NCBI GenBank assembly: GCA_017456765.1
Contig: JAFTIR010000009.1
Location: 1-35,517 of the forward strand
DNA length: 35,517 nt
Direction: 5' to 3'
From: Clostridia bacterium
GTDB taxonomy: Bacteria > Bacillota > Clostridia > Oscillospirales > CAG-382
Positions within the stretch are counted from its first letter, which is position 1; each line of letters starts with the position of its first letter. The position numbers and the translations under genes were made by a program. Shown here one piece after another: positions 8,451 through 14,973 of the stretch. Under the pieces are notes generated by a model that saw nothing but the letters and a program-made list of their open reading frames with translations, did not search any database and had not been told where the DNA came from.

Positions 8451-8479
8451 TTGTAAAATCGACAGGAATGTGATAAAAT
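8451..8479 (+). promoter_or_regulatory. Probable promoter of the phosphate cotransporter gene
   Basis: TTGTAA (8451-8456) and TAAAAT (8474-8479) are 17 bases apart, about 40 bases before the start codon. Both boxes deviate from consensus, which would suit a regulated gene. I saw no clear PhoB/PhoP box. Confidence 0.5.
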
Positions 8480-8519
8480 ACACATGTATGTAACTTTATA
8501 GTTGATACAGGAGGTAAAT

Positions 8520-10286
8520 ATGGATATTTTCAGCATTTTGAGCCTTATCGGCGGCCTTGTACTGTTCCTTTACGGTATGGACCTTATGGGAGATTCCTTA
8601 AAGAAGCTTGCAGGCGGTAAGCTTGAATCTATTCTTGCAAAGCTCACATCAAACAGATTTAAAGGCTTTCTTCTTGGCTTTGTTGTAACGGCGATTATAC
8701 AGTCGTCGTCTGCCACAACTGTAATGCTTGTAGGTTTTGTAAACTCCGGACTTATGACTCTAAAGCAGACCATAAGCATCATAATGGGCACCAACATTGG
8801 TACCACAGTAACCGCATGGTTGCTCAGTACCGCAGGTATTGACGGCACAGGCAGTATCATTATGAAGCTCCTCAAGCCCGAATCCTTCACTCCGGTTCTT
8901 GCGGTAATTGGTTTTCTGATGATAGCTATGGCAAAGAATGATAAGAAGAAACACGCAGGTTCAATTCTTGTCGGCTTTGCAATCCTTATGTTCGGTATGG
9001 AGACTATGGGTGCATCGGTTGAGGGATTAAAGGAAAATGAATCCTTCAAGAATCTTCTTACAATGTTTTCAAATAATCCTCTCATGGGTATTCTTGTTGG
9101 TACAGTGTTTACGGCAATTATCCAGTCGTCCTCGGCATCTGTCGGCGTACTTCAGGCGCTTTCGCTTTCATGTATAGTTCCGTATTCAACCGCAATCCCC
9201 GTTGTTCTCGGTATGAATATAGGCACAACAATTACACCTATCATTTCTTCAATCAGCGGTAACACTGATTCAAAGAGAGTTGCTTTTTCCTGTCTTTATA
9301 TCAAAATGATAGGCGTTGCGATAGTTACGGGTATTTTCTATACACTTAATTCCTTTATAGGCTTTGAATTTTTGACAGCACGGGCATCTGCATTTAATAT
9401 TGCGGTTGTGCATACACTCTTTAATATTATTTCAACAATAATTCTTCTCCCGTTCTGTTCACTCATTGAAAAGCTCGCACTCAAGACGATAAAGGGTAAA
9501 GAGGGCGAGGAGGAAGCAGGTGCGTTTGCTGTCCTTGATGAAAGATTCCTTGCAATGCCATCGTTTGCCGTTGAAAAATCAAAAGACCTCGTATGCGAGA
9601 TGGCAGCGGTTTCGAATGAATCCTTTAGAATTGCAACAGAACTCATGGAGAACTATGATGATACATTGTTCGATAAGGTAAAGAAACTTGAATCAAAGGT
9701 TGATAAATACGAGGATAAAATCAGCACCTACCTTGTAAAGATAGCCGAGCATCAGATTTCAGGTAATGAAAGCCGTGTTGTAACGGAGCTTCTTCACTGC
9801 ATAGGTGATATTGAAAGAATTTCCGACCATGCACTTAACATTGCAGAGGTTGCCGCGGAGATTCATGAAAAGAAGATAGATTTTTCCGAAAAGGCAAAGG
9901 CAGATATAAAAATTATCACAAATGCTGTTACAGAGGTACTTGATATTGCAATAGCATCGCTTGTTAATGACGACCTTGATGCTGCAAGAAAGGTTGAACC
10001 TCTTGAACAGGTAATTGACCGCTTAAAGAGAAAAATCAAAAACGGACATATTTCCCGTCTTCGCCAGGGCGACTGTACGATGGAGCTTGGTTTTATTCTT
10101 TCTGACCTTCTTACAAACTATGAAAGAATTGCCGACCATTGCTCGAATATCGCAGTATGTTTTTTGGAAATGTCCCATGATTCCTTTGAAACCCATGAAT
10201 ATCTCAATAACTTAAAATCGGGTGGAGAAGAAACCGAATTCAAGGAAATGTATCAGCAGTATAAGGCAAAATATTATATACAATAG
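8520..10286 (+). CDS. Na+/phosphate cotransporter (NptA/PNaS family) with C-terminal PhoU domain
   Basis: This 588-residue membrane protein should import inorganic phosphate with sodium. The two inverted transport repeats each carry the QSSS signature (QSSSATTVML at 61, QSSSASVGVL at about 202) and a following TNIGTT or MNIGTT motif. From about residue 345 a soluble helical PhoU-like domain follows (ERISDHALNIAE and ERIADHCSNIAV are its repeated metal-binding motifs). PhoU regions are thought to adjust transport to the cell's phosphate state. The start is ATG 8520, five bases after AGGAGG. A TTG at 8502 is in frame but lies upstream of that site. It is transcribed alone and meets a minus-strand regulator gene at a shared terminator. 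Confidence 0.96.
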   Translation: MDIFSILSLIGGLVLFLYGMDLMGDSLKKLAGGKLESILAKLTSNRFKGFLLGFVVTAIIQSSSATTVMLVGFVNSGLMTLKQTISIIMGTNIGTTVTAWLLSTAGIDGTGSIIMKLLKPESFTPVLAVIGFLMIAMAKNDKKKHAGSILVGFAILMFGMETMGASVEGLKENESFKNLLTMFSNNPLMGILVGTVFTAIIQSSSASVGVLQALSLSCIVPYSTAIPVVLGMNIGTTITPIISSISGNTDSKRVAFSCLYIKMIGVAIVTGIFYTLNSFIGFEFLTARASAFNIAVVHTLFNIISTIILLPFCSLIEKLALKTIKGKEGEEEAGAFAVLDERFLAMPSFAVEKSKDLVCEMAAVSNESFRIATELMENYDDTLFDKVKKLESKVDKYEDKISTYLVKIAEHQISGNESRVVTELLHCIGDIERISDHALNIAEVAAEIHEKKIDFSEKAKADIKIITNAVTEVLDIAIASLVNDDLDAARKVEPLEQVIDRLKRKIKNGHISRLRQGDCTMELGFILSDLLTNYERIADHCSNIAVCFLEMSHDSFETHEYLNNLKSGGEETEFKEMYQQYKAKYYIQ

Positions 10287-10288
10287 TA

Positions 10289-10322
10289 AAAAAGGACCGG
10301 GCTGAGTGCCTGGTCCTTTAAG
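10289..10322. terminator. Convergent terminator between the phosphate cotransporter and the XRE gene
   Basis: A twelve-pair stem with one G-U pair (10291-10302 with 10308-10319) has a TGAGT loop. On the minus strand it is followed by six T, so it is a good terminator for the XRE gene, whose last bases fall within it. On the plus strand only a few T follow, so termination of the transporter transcript may be weaker. Confidence 0.8.
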
Positions 10323-10539
10323 TATACCTTTTTGGATTATTTGTTTCTCCAAGAATATAATCACAACTGACATTATAAAACCTTGCAAGCGAAATGATGT
10401 GATGAATTGGTATTTCATTTATTCCTTTTTCGTATCTTGAATAAACTTGCTGGGTTGTTTTCAAATAATCAGCAACAGTTTTTTGCATTAAATCGTTATC
10501 TTCTCGGAGTTCTTTTATCCGTTCAATGTAAGATTTCAT
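10318..10539 (-). CDS. Small XRE-family helix-turn-helix repressor
   Basis: This 73-residue protein is almost entirely a Cro/C1-type helix-turn-helix: IKELREDNDLMQKTVADYL, the recognition stretch TTQQVYSRYEKG, then IPIHHIISLARFYNVSCDYILGETNN, the standard helix 4-5 ending. A GGAGGTGG ribosome site precedes the start. Its gene faces away from a small membrane-protein gene, and the 144-base gap holds two matching dyads inside the two opposed promoters. It is therefore probably an autoregulated repressor of the neighbouring membrane genes. There is no sensor domain, so any signal would have to act through another protein or through direct binding. Confidence 0.92.
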   Translation of the reverse strand: MKSYIERIKELREDNDLMQKTVADYLKTTQQVYSRYEKGINEIPIHHIISLARFYNVSCDYILGETNNPKRYT

Positions 10540-10562
10540 AAAACCACCTCCGAAAAAATATT

Positions 10563-10591
10563 ATCATACATCACATTTAGTGTATTGACAA
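10563..10591 (-). promoter_or_regulatory. Promoter of the XRE gene
   Basis: Read on the minus strand, TTGTCA (10586-10591) and TATGAT (10563-10568) are 17 bases apart. The -35 box overlaps that of the opposite promoter, so the two cannot easily be used at once. One operator-like dyad fills its spacer. Confidence 0.7.
10567..10584. promoter_or_regulatory. Operator-like dyad 1 (XRE gene side)
   Basis: The 18 bases TACATCACATTTAGTGTA form an imperfect dyad sharing the pattern TAC..CAC...(A/G)GTGTA with dyad 2, 25 bases away centre to centre. It fills the spacer and -10 edge of the XRE promoter. Binding by the XRE protein is inferred. Confidence 0.6.
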
Positions 10592-10613
10592 TACGCCACA
10601 AGTGGTGTATAAT
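10585..10613 (+). promoter_or_regulatory. Promoter of the DUF4190 gene
   Basis: TTGACA (10585-10590) and TATAAT (10608-10613) match the consensus exactly with a 17-base spacer. Such a strong promoter with an operator-like dyad in its spacer is expected to be silent while repressor is bound and very active when it is released. Confidence 0.85.
10592..10609. promoter_or_regulatory. Operator-like dyad 2 (DUF4190 gene side)
   Basis: The 18 bases TACGCCACAAGTGGTGTA are a dyad with one mismatched pair. They cover the spacer and first -10 base of the forward promoter. It is the more symmetric of the two sites, so it may be the stronger one. Confidence 0.65.
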
Positions 10614-10683
10614 GTCGATATGAAGGATGTAATTTGAATATTCAAATCTGCAATTCTTTAATAGAGTGGAAGGAGGAAGAAAA

Positions 10684-10941
10684 ATGGGAGTTGCTTCTTT
10701 AGTATTGGGTATAGTATCACTTGTGGTTTCTGTATTTTTTGTGGGATTCAACTGGCTTGCAGTTATATTGGGCATTATTGGCGCAGTACTTGGTGCAATT
10801 GGCAGAAAAAAACCCGAACAAAAGGGAACGGCAACGGCTGGTCTTGTAATGTCCATAATCGCGGTTGCACTTGGTGTTATTTTCTGGCTTGCTTGTGCAG
10901 CTTGCGTAGGCGGTGTTACAAATGCTATATCATCACTTTGA
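10684..10941 (+). CDS. Small DUF4190-type membrane protein
   Basis: This 85-residue protein has two hydrophobic stretches. The first (about 3-37) is a glycine-rich hairpin with GVASLVLGIVSLV and LGIIGAVLGAIGRKK. The second (about 50-80) contains TAGLVMSIIAVALGV and ACAACVGG. This doubled pattern is typical of DUF4190 proteins, whose function is unknown. The start is ATG 10684, seven bases after AAGGAGG; an upstream in-frame codon at 10666 overlaps that site. It is driven by the dyad-bearing promoter opposite the XRE gene and is followed by a hairpin before the Lgt-like gene, so it may be expressed both alone and with that gene. Confidence 0.85.
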   Translation: MGVASLVLGIVSLVVSVFFVGFNWLAVILGIIGAVLGAIGRKKPEQKGTATAGLVMSIIAVALGVIFWLACAACVGGVTNAISSL

Positions 10942-10962
10942 TGATAACCCGACATGAAAATA

Positions 10963-11002
10963 CATATCCCTGTTGAAAAGCAGGGATATGTTGCTCTTAT
11001 TT
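10963..11002 (+). terminator. Hairpin (partial terminator or attenuator) between the DUF4190 and Lgt-like genes
   Basis: A perfect ten-pair stem (10963-10972 with 10981-10990) with an eight-base loop is followed by TTGCTCTTATTTT, an imperfect T tract. It may stop part of the transcripts before the Lgt-like gene. It also argues against a translation start at 10954, because the hairpin would then lie inside the coding region. Confidence 0.6.
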
Positions 11003-11016
11003 TAGAAATTACAAAA

Positions 11017-11781
11017 ATGAATCCTTATATAGAAATTTTTGGTTTAAATCTATCATCATATGGTCTATTGATGCTGATAGCGGTACTGACAGTTTTTTTC
11101 TTTGCATGGAAGAGAGCAAAGAAACTGGGTATTCTTACAGAAGATGTCATTATTATTATGGCTACTTCATTGGGCTTTATTCTTTTTTTCGGATATGTTG
11201 TATATATTCTTGTAACATATCCGATTGAGCTTATACTCAAATTTTTGAGTGAAGGTAATTACAGGTTTCTTGAGAATGGTGGACTTGTGTTTTATGGCGG
11301 TGTTGGTGGAGCTGTAATTGGTGCTTTGTTAGGAATGCGAATTACACAAATTACTTTTTATGAACTGTGTTATGTTTTTATACCATTTGTACCTTTGGGG
11401 CATGCTATTGGCAGGGTGGGTTGCTTTATGGCAGGCTGCTGTAACGGAATTGAGTATGACGGAGTATTTGCAGTTTATTATAAAAATTCTATTTTTGGAC
11501 TTTCGCCTGGGCAAGGATATTTCCCGGTCCAATTATTTGAAGCCTTTTTTAACGTAATAATCTGTCGTATTCTTGTAATAATATCCGAAAAAACTAAAAG
11601 GAAACCTGATATTCTTTTCGCGTATTTTGTTATGTATGCGATTATTCGCTTCGGACTTGAGTGGTTAAGGGGAGATTCGGTGCGCGGATTTGTTTGGTTG
11701 TTATCAACTTCGCAATGGATAAGTATTTTGCTAATTGGTATATCAATGATTTATTTTTTTGTTGCTAGAAAAAAAGTTTGA
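11017..11781 (+). CDS. Lgt-like prolipoprotein diacylglyceryl transferase family membrane protein, divergent
   Basis: This 254-residue protein has about seven membrane helices and the Lgt layout. It starts MNPYIEIFGLNLSSYG, continues with GGLVFYGGVGG (88-98), the signature HAIGRVGCFMAG (129-140, with R133) and VQLFEAF, and ends with IRFGLEWLRGD. Lgt adds diacylglycerol to the lipobox cysteine of prelipoproteins, using phosphatidylglycerol. In E. coli Lgt the residue at position 93 here is His103, reported essential; this protein has tyrosine. A cysteine cluster (GCFMAGCCNG) replaces the usual GNFxN. It may therefore be a paralogue with another substrate rather than the housekeeping enzyme. 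ATG 11017 is preferred for the typical N-terminus, though it lacks a good ribosome site. It uses more TTA/TTG leucine codons than its neighbours. Confidence 0.8.
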   Translation: MNPYIEIFGLNLSSYGLLMLIAVLTVFFFAWKRAKKLGILTEDVIIIMATSLGFILFFGYVVYILVTYPIELILKFLSEGNYRFLENGGLVFYGGVGGAVIGALLGMRITQITFYELCYVFIPFVPLGHAIGRVGCFMAGCCNGIEYDGVFAVYYKNSIFGLSPGQGYFPVQLFEAFFNVIICRILVIISEKTKRKPDILFAYFVMYAIIRFGLEWLRGDSVRGFVWLLSTSQWISILLIGISMIYFFVARKKV

Positions 11782-11788
11782 CAAAATT

Positions 11789-11818
11789 AAAAGTGCGTTA
11801 AAAACGCACTTTTCTATT
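11789..11818 (+). terminator. Rho-independent terminator after the Lgt-like gene
   Basis: A perfect eleven-pair stem (11789-11799 with 11803-11813) with an AAA loop and a T-rich tail closes the XRE/DUF4190/Lgt-like block. Confidence 0.92.
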
Positions 11819-11845
11819 TACTTTTGAGTTGGCGCATGTTATAAT
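11817..11845 (+). promoter_or_regulatory. Promoter of the alpha-galactosidase gene
   Basis: TATAAT at 11840-11845 is preceded by TG one base upstream (extended -10). A weak TTTACT lies at 11817-11822 with a 17-base spacer. The extended -10 can compensate for the poor -35 box. Confidence 0.6.
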
Positions 11846-11850
11846 TGGAA

Positions 11851-11951
11851 CGTAAGAATCGGTTTTTTATGGTAGTTTCTCAGCTTCACACCAAACGGCG
11901 AACCCGGCGGATGGGTTCTGATGAAATTCTGACACATGAGGAGAAATCAAA
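11851..11951 (+). promoter_or_regulatory. Structured 5' leader of the alpha-galactosidase gene
   Basis: About 100 transcribed bases precede the start. GAACCC (11900-11905) and GGGTTC (11913-11918) form a six-pair hairpin. TTTCTC (11876-11881) can pair with GAGAAA (11941-11946) in the ribosome site, which could hide it. I could not match the leader to any riboswitch class I know. A regulatory role is conjecture. Confidence 0.35.
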
Positions 11952-13820
11952 ATGAATTACGAAAGACTTTATAATTTTAATGGTTGGGATGGCATATCTG
12001 ATGCCTTTTCAGTACACTCATCGGCGGGAATCAGCGACGGAAATCAGGACTCGGTAAAAATGACTTCCAAAACAGAAGATGGTTTTGTTTCTGTGCATGA
12101 TAAGTTCAAAATTTTAAGTAAATCGGAAATAATCGGAGAAGTGCAGACACGAACAGATACCTTTGTCAATACTTCCGACGAGGAAATACACATAAGTGAT
12201 TATAGGTACAGATTTGCTTTTCCCGGAGACGAGTATGAAGTTTTTACTGTGTATAATAACTGGTGCTATGAGAGCCGTGGAAGGTGGCAGGAGCTTAATA
12301 CTGAAATTTCTTCATCCTCAAAATCTCCGAGGGTAAATGATTCTCATGCACCGATTCTTGCAATATTCAATAAACAGACGGGCAGGGGAATATCATTTCA
12401 TGTTTACGCGAACTGTTCCTGGAAAATCACAGCAAGAAAGCAAAGCCCGAATAACCATCTCATTTTTACCATTGTTGAAATATTCGCTTGCGATGAGGGG
12501 CTTGATTTGGTTGTCGGAAAGGCAGAAAGATTTGAATTCCCAAAAGTTGCTTTTTACGAATTTGAAAACAAGAATGATCTTGATGCGCATAAGCTCCATA
12601 AGTATCTTGCGAAAACAAGTCCAAGAAAACCATTGCCTGTAATATATAATACATGGCTTGCATTTTTTGATTATATTGACTATGATAATATAATTGCTCA
12701 GATTCCACACGCCGCAGAGATAGGGTGTGACTATTTTACACTTGATGCGGGCTGGTTCGGGGATGGAAGTAACTGGTTCAGATGTGTAGGTGACTGGACA
12801 GAAAATAAAAATGGCGGTTATTTTGGAAAGATGCGAAGCATTTCGGATGAAGTTCATAAGCATGGAATGAAATTCGGATTGTGGCTTGAACCTGAAAGGG
12901 CGGTTGTTGGTACAGATATTGTAAAGAAGCATCCCGAATACTTCTTTGGTGATAACGGATTTTCCTGCTTCCTTGATTATTCAAACAGCGAAGCACTGAA
13001 GTATATCACAGACCTTACCTTTGACCTTATTGAAAAGTATAATATAGACTTTTTCAAATTTGACTTCAATGATTCCATTACTTATGACTATAATCACAAG
13101 GCGTTTTTTGAGTATCATAGGGGCTTTGAAAAGTATATCTGTGCAATCAGGGAAAAATACCCCGAGATTTATATTGAGGGATGTGGATCGGGTGGTTTTG
13201 TAATGAGCATAGGTAATATGAAAAACTATGACTCTGTGTGGATTACCGATAATCAGAGTTTATATGAAACACTCCGTATTTATAAGGACTCCCTTTGTTA
13301 TCAGCTACCATGCTTTATGGAAAAGTGGACGAGCTTTGTTTCAGTCGAGGATAAATTCAGAACGGCAGGTAAAGCAGGAAAGATTACTCATCATTTTTCA
13401 ACAAATAATGCTGCATGGACTAATGCTGTAAGCTTCCGCCCCGGTTTTCTTGATGGCTTTTTTGCGGGTTCTCCCATAGGAATTTCAACAGACCTTACGG
13501 AAATCACTTCCGAGCTCAGACAAAAAATCAAGGATATTGTAACACAATTCAAGGAAGAAGAGACTTTTTGGCGAAACGCAAGCTGCAGAATTGTTTCTGA
13601 CACAGAAAAAGTACTTGCGTTGCAGTACGAAAACGGTGATACCGTCAAGCTCGTTGTGTTCATTGGAAAACCTATGGTGCAGTATAGAATGATTCTCTAC
13701 CCCGAGATTGAAGCCGGTAAGTACACCATTGATGGACGAGTTTATGACGGAGATGGGATTTCGCTTGAACTGCCAAAAGAACTTGAAAGTTATGTTTTTA
13801 AGTTTGAGAGGGTGAAATAA
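11952..13820 (+). CDS. Alpha-galactosidase, glycoside hydrolase family 36
   Basis: This 622-residue enzyme lacks a signal peptide, so it should release alpha-linked galactose from melibiose- or raffinose-type sugars in the cytosol. An N-terminal beta-sandwich (about 1-235) precedes the (beta/alpha)8 barrel, which contains YFTLDAGWFG, FGLWLEPER and FFKFDFND. The nucleophile should be D371 in KFDFND (KWDMNR in most relatives). The acid/base should be D433 in WITDNQS (WTSDNTD in most). The conserved CSSGGG region appears as EGCGSGGF. These changes mark a divergent GH36 branch, so other alpha-galactosides or alpha-N-acetylgalactosides are possible. TGAGGAG lies eight bases before the ATG. The next gene overlaps its stop by one base. 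Confidence 0.9.
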   Translation: MNYERLYNFNGWDGISDAFSVHSSAGISDGNQDSVKMTSKTEDGFVSVHDKFKILSKSEIIGEVQTRTDTFVNTSDEEIHISDYRYRFAFPGDEYEVFTVYNNWCYESRGRWQELNTEISSSSKSPRVNDSHAPILAIFNKQTGRGISFHVYANCSWKITARKQSPNNHLIFTIVEIFACDEGLDLVVGKAERFEFPKVAFYEFENKNDLDAHKLHKYLAKTSPRKPLPVIYNTWLAFFDYIDYDNIIAQIPHAAEIGCDYFTLDAGWFGDGSNWFRCVGDWTENKNGGYFGKMRSISDEVHKHGMKFGLWLEPERAVVGTDIVKKHPEYFFGDNGFSCFLDYSNSEALKYITDLTFDLIEKYNIDFFKFDFNDSITYDYNHKAFFEYHRGFEKYICAIREKYPEIYIEGCGSGGFVMSIGNMKNYDSVWITDNQSLYETLRIYKDSLCYQLPCFMEKWTSFVSVEDKFRTAGKAGKITHHFSTNNAAWTNAVSFRPGFLDGFFAGSPIGISTDLTEITSELRQKIKDIVTQFKEEETFWRNASCRIVSDTEKVLALQYENGDTVKLVVFIGKPMVQYRMILYPEIEAGKYTIDGRVYDGDGISLELPKELESYVFKFERVK

Positions 13821-14017
13821 TGAGAGTAGTTATTGACAGAATAGAAGACGGGATAGCTTCCGTTGAGCTTCCCGACGGTAGAATGATAAATGCTCCTGCA
13901 GAACTTTTTGCAGACTGTCGGGAGGGGGATATAGTTTATATCACTCCAAATAAAGAAGAAACAGAGGCAAAAAAGAAAGAAATCTTAATTGACCTTAAAG
14001 ATTTGTTTGATAATTAA
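13820..14017 (+). CDS. DUF3006 small protein
   Basis: This 65-residue protein matches the DUF3006 pattern: it opens MRVVIDRIEDGIASVEL, has a central GRMINAPAELF and REGDIVYI, and ends with a charged helix. The fold is probably a small beta-barrel. Its function is unknown; in other Bacillota it often accompanies hydrolase genes. Its ATG shares one base with the alpha-galactosidase stop (TAATG), so the two are translationally coupled. Confidence 0.85.
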   Translation: MRVVIDRIEDGIASVELPDGRMINAPAELFADCREGDIVYITPNKEETEAKKKEILIDLKDLFDN

Positions 14018-14018
14018 A

Positions 14019-14058
14019 TAAAAAATTCCCGACTGCTTGCATTTATGGCAGTCGGGAA
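14019..14058 (-). terminator. Terminator of the flavin reductase-rubredoxin gene
   Basis: An eleven-pair perfect stem (14026-14036 with 14048-14058) encloses an eleven-base loop. On the minus strand it runs into TTTTTTATTT. On the plus strand no T tract follows, so it mainly serves the minus-strand gene, although it may also protect the 3' end of the DUF3006 transcript. Confidence 0.88.
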
Positions 14059-14078
14059 ACGCTTCGTTTGGAAGAAAA

Positions 14079-14678
14079 TTAAGCTCGCTCAAAATCAGAT
14101 GCAGGATGCTTGCAAAGCGGGCAGATAAAGTCGGCGGGCAGCTCGTCACCCTCATAAACATATCCACAGATTTTGCATACCCATTTGCCCTTTGCCTTGT
14201 CTTCGGGCTTGGGTTTGATGTTCTTGTGATAGTAGTCGTAGGTTGCCGAGGGTTCGCTTGAAAGCTCTAACGCCTCGGTGATTTCCGCAATAAAGAGAGT
14301 GTGTGTTCCGCAGTCTACTTCTTTTATCACATTTGCGCTGTAAAATGCGTTTGTGCCCTTTGTGATGTAATATAAATCATTCTCAGAAACAGCTTTGCCG
14401 GAAAAGCCTGCAAATTTGTCAACATCTCTGCTTGACTGGAAGCCGAAGTGCTTGAAAATGTCAAAGGTAGCGCTTTCGGAAAGAACGGAAATGTTGAGCT
14501 TTTTGCATTTTTTCACCGCATCGTGTGTTGCATTGTTTTTGTTTACTGCAACGGAAATTGTAAGGGGTGTGTCTGTCAGCTGCATCGCAGTATTTATAAT
14601 GCAGGCACTGTTCTCGGAAGAGAGGACGAACAGACCGTATGATAACTTGAATAAAGATGTTTTATTGATTTCAGCCAT
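14079..14678 (-). CDS. Flavin reductase-like protein fused to a C-terminal rubredoxin (high-molecular-weight rubredoxin type)
   Basis: This 199-residue protein joins an FMN-binding flavin reductase domain (1 to about 150) to a rubredoxin domain. The reductase part includes LFKLSYGLFVLSS, the FMN-contact region LTDTPLTISVAVNKNN, and HFGFQSSRDVDKF. The rubredoxin part has its iron ligands at C168, C171, C186 and C189 (CKIC and CPLC) around GYVYEG. In anaerobes such fusions (Hrb) take electrons from NAD(P)H and pass them to flavodiiron proteins that reduce oxygen or nitric oxide. This fits defence of a strict anaerobe, in the cytosol. A CAGGAGG site lies just before the ATG. It is a single-gene transcript with its own promoter and terminator. 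Confidence 0.93.
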   Translation of the reverse strand: MAEINKTSLFKLSYGLFVLSSENSACIINTAMQLTDTPLTISVAVNKNNATHDAVKKCKKLNISVLSESATFDIFKHFGFQSSRDVDKFAGFSGKAVSENDLYYITKGTNAFYSANVIKEVDCGTHTLFIAEITEALELSSEPSATYDYYHKNIKPKPEDKAKGKWVCKICGYVYEGDELPADFICPLCKHPASDFERA

Positions 14679-14721
14679 GGTAAAAACCTCCTGTAATTAT
14701 ATAATGTAATCTTATGTGATA

Positions 14722-14750
14722 ATTATACATTATTTCATCATAAAATGCAA
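14722..14750 (-). promoter_or_regulatory. Promoter of the flavin reductase-rubredoxin gene
   Basis: On the minus strand TTGCAT (14745-14750) and TATAAT (14722-14727) have a 17-base spacer, about 45 bases before the start. The AT-rich stretch 14751-14879 beyond it holds no gene or clear structure that I can see. Confidence 0.75.
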
Positions 14751-14879
14751 CACCCCGGCAATAAAATGTTTGCGTAGTAGTTTTTTTGCAACGGGTGAAT
14801 AAATTTGCGAAAAAACAACGTATTGCGAGTTAAATAAACGATAAAACATCGAAAAGTCGTGAATAATTTGTTAAATCGC

Positions 14880-14908
14880 TTGACATAAAAAAAACTTTAT
14901 GCTAATAT
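14880..14908 (+). promoter_or_regulatory. Promoter of the 3D-domain protein gene
   Basis: TTGACA (14880-14885) and TAATAT (14903-14908) have a 17-base spacer, about 65 bases before the start codon. The leader holds only a small TTGCA/TGCAA hairpin. It is too short for the c-di-AMP riboswitch often found ahead of such cell-wall genes. Confidence 0.75.
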
Positions 14909-14973
14909 ACGTGACCGAAGTTGCAAAAAATGCAAGTCGAAAAAACAAACCGCGAAAGGAGAACGGCTTTTTT

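Noticed and set aside
10954..11016. Upstream ATG that would extend the Lgt-like protein by 21 residues
   Set aside because: The extension would be encoded by a terminator-like hairpin, has no ribosome site and does not resemble an Lgt N-terminus.
14037..14709. Plus-strand open frames opposite the flavin reductase-rubredoxin gene
   Set aside because: The minus-strand frame has all four rubredoxin cysteines and a good ribosome site; the opposite frames have neither motif nor start signals.
14909..14973. c-di-AMP riboswitch before the 3D-domain gene
   Set aside because: The leader is only about 65 bases and lacks the conserved elements of that riboswitch.
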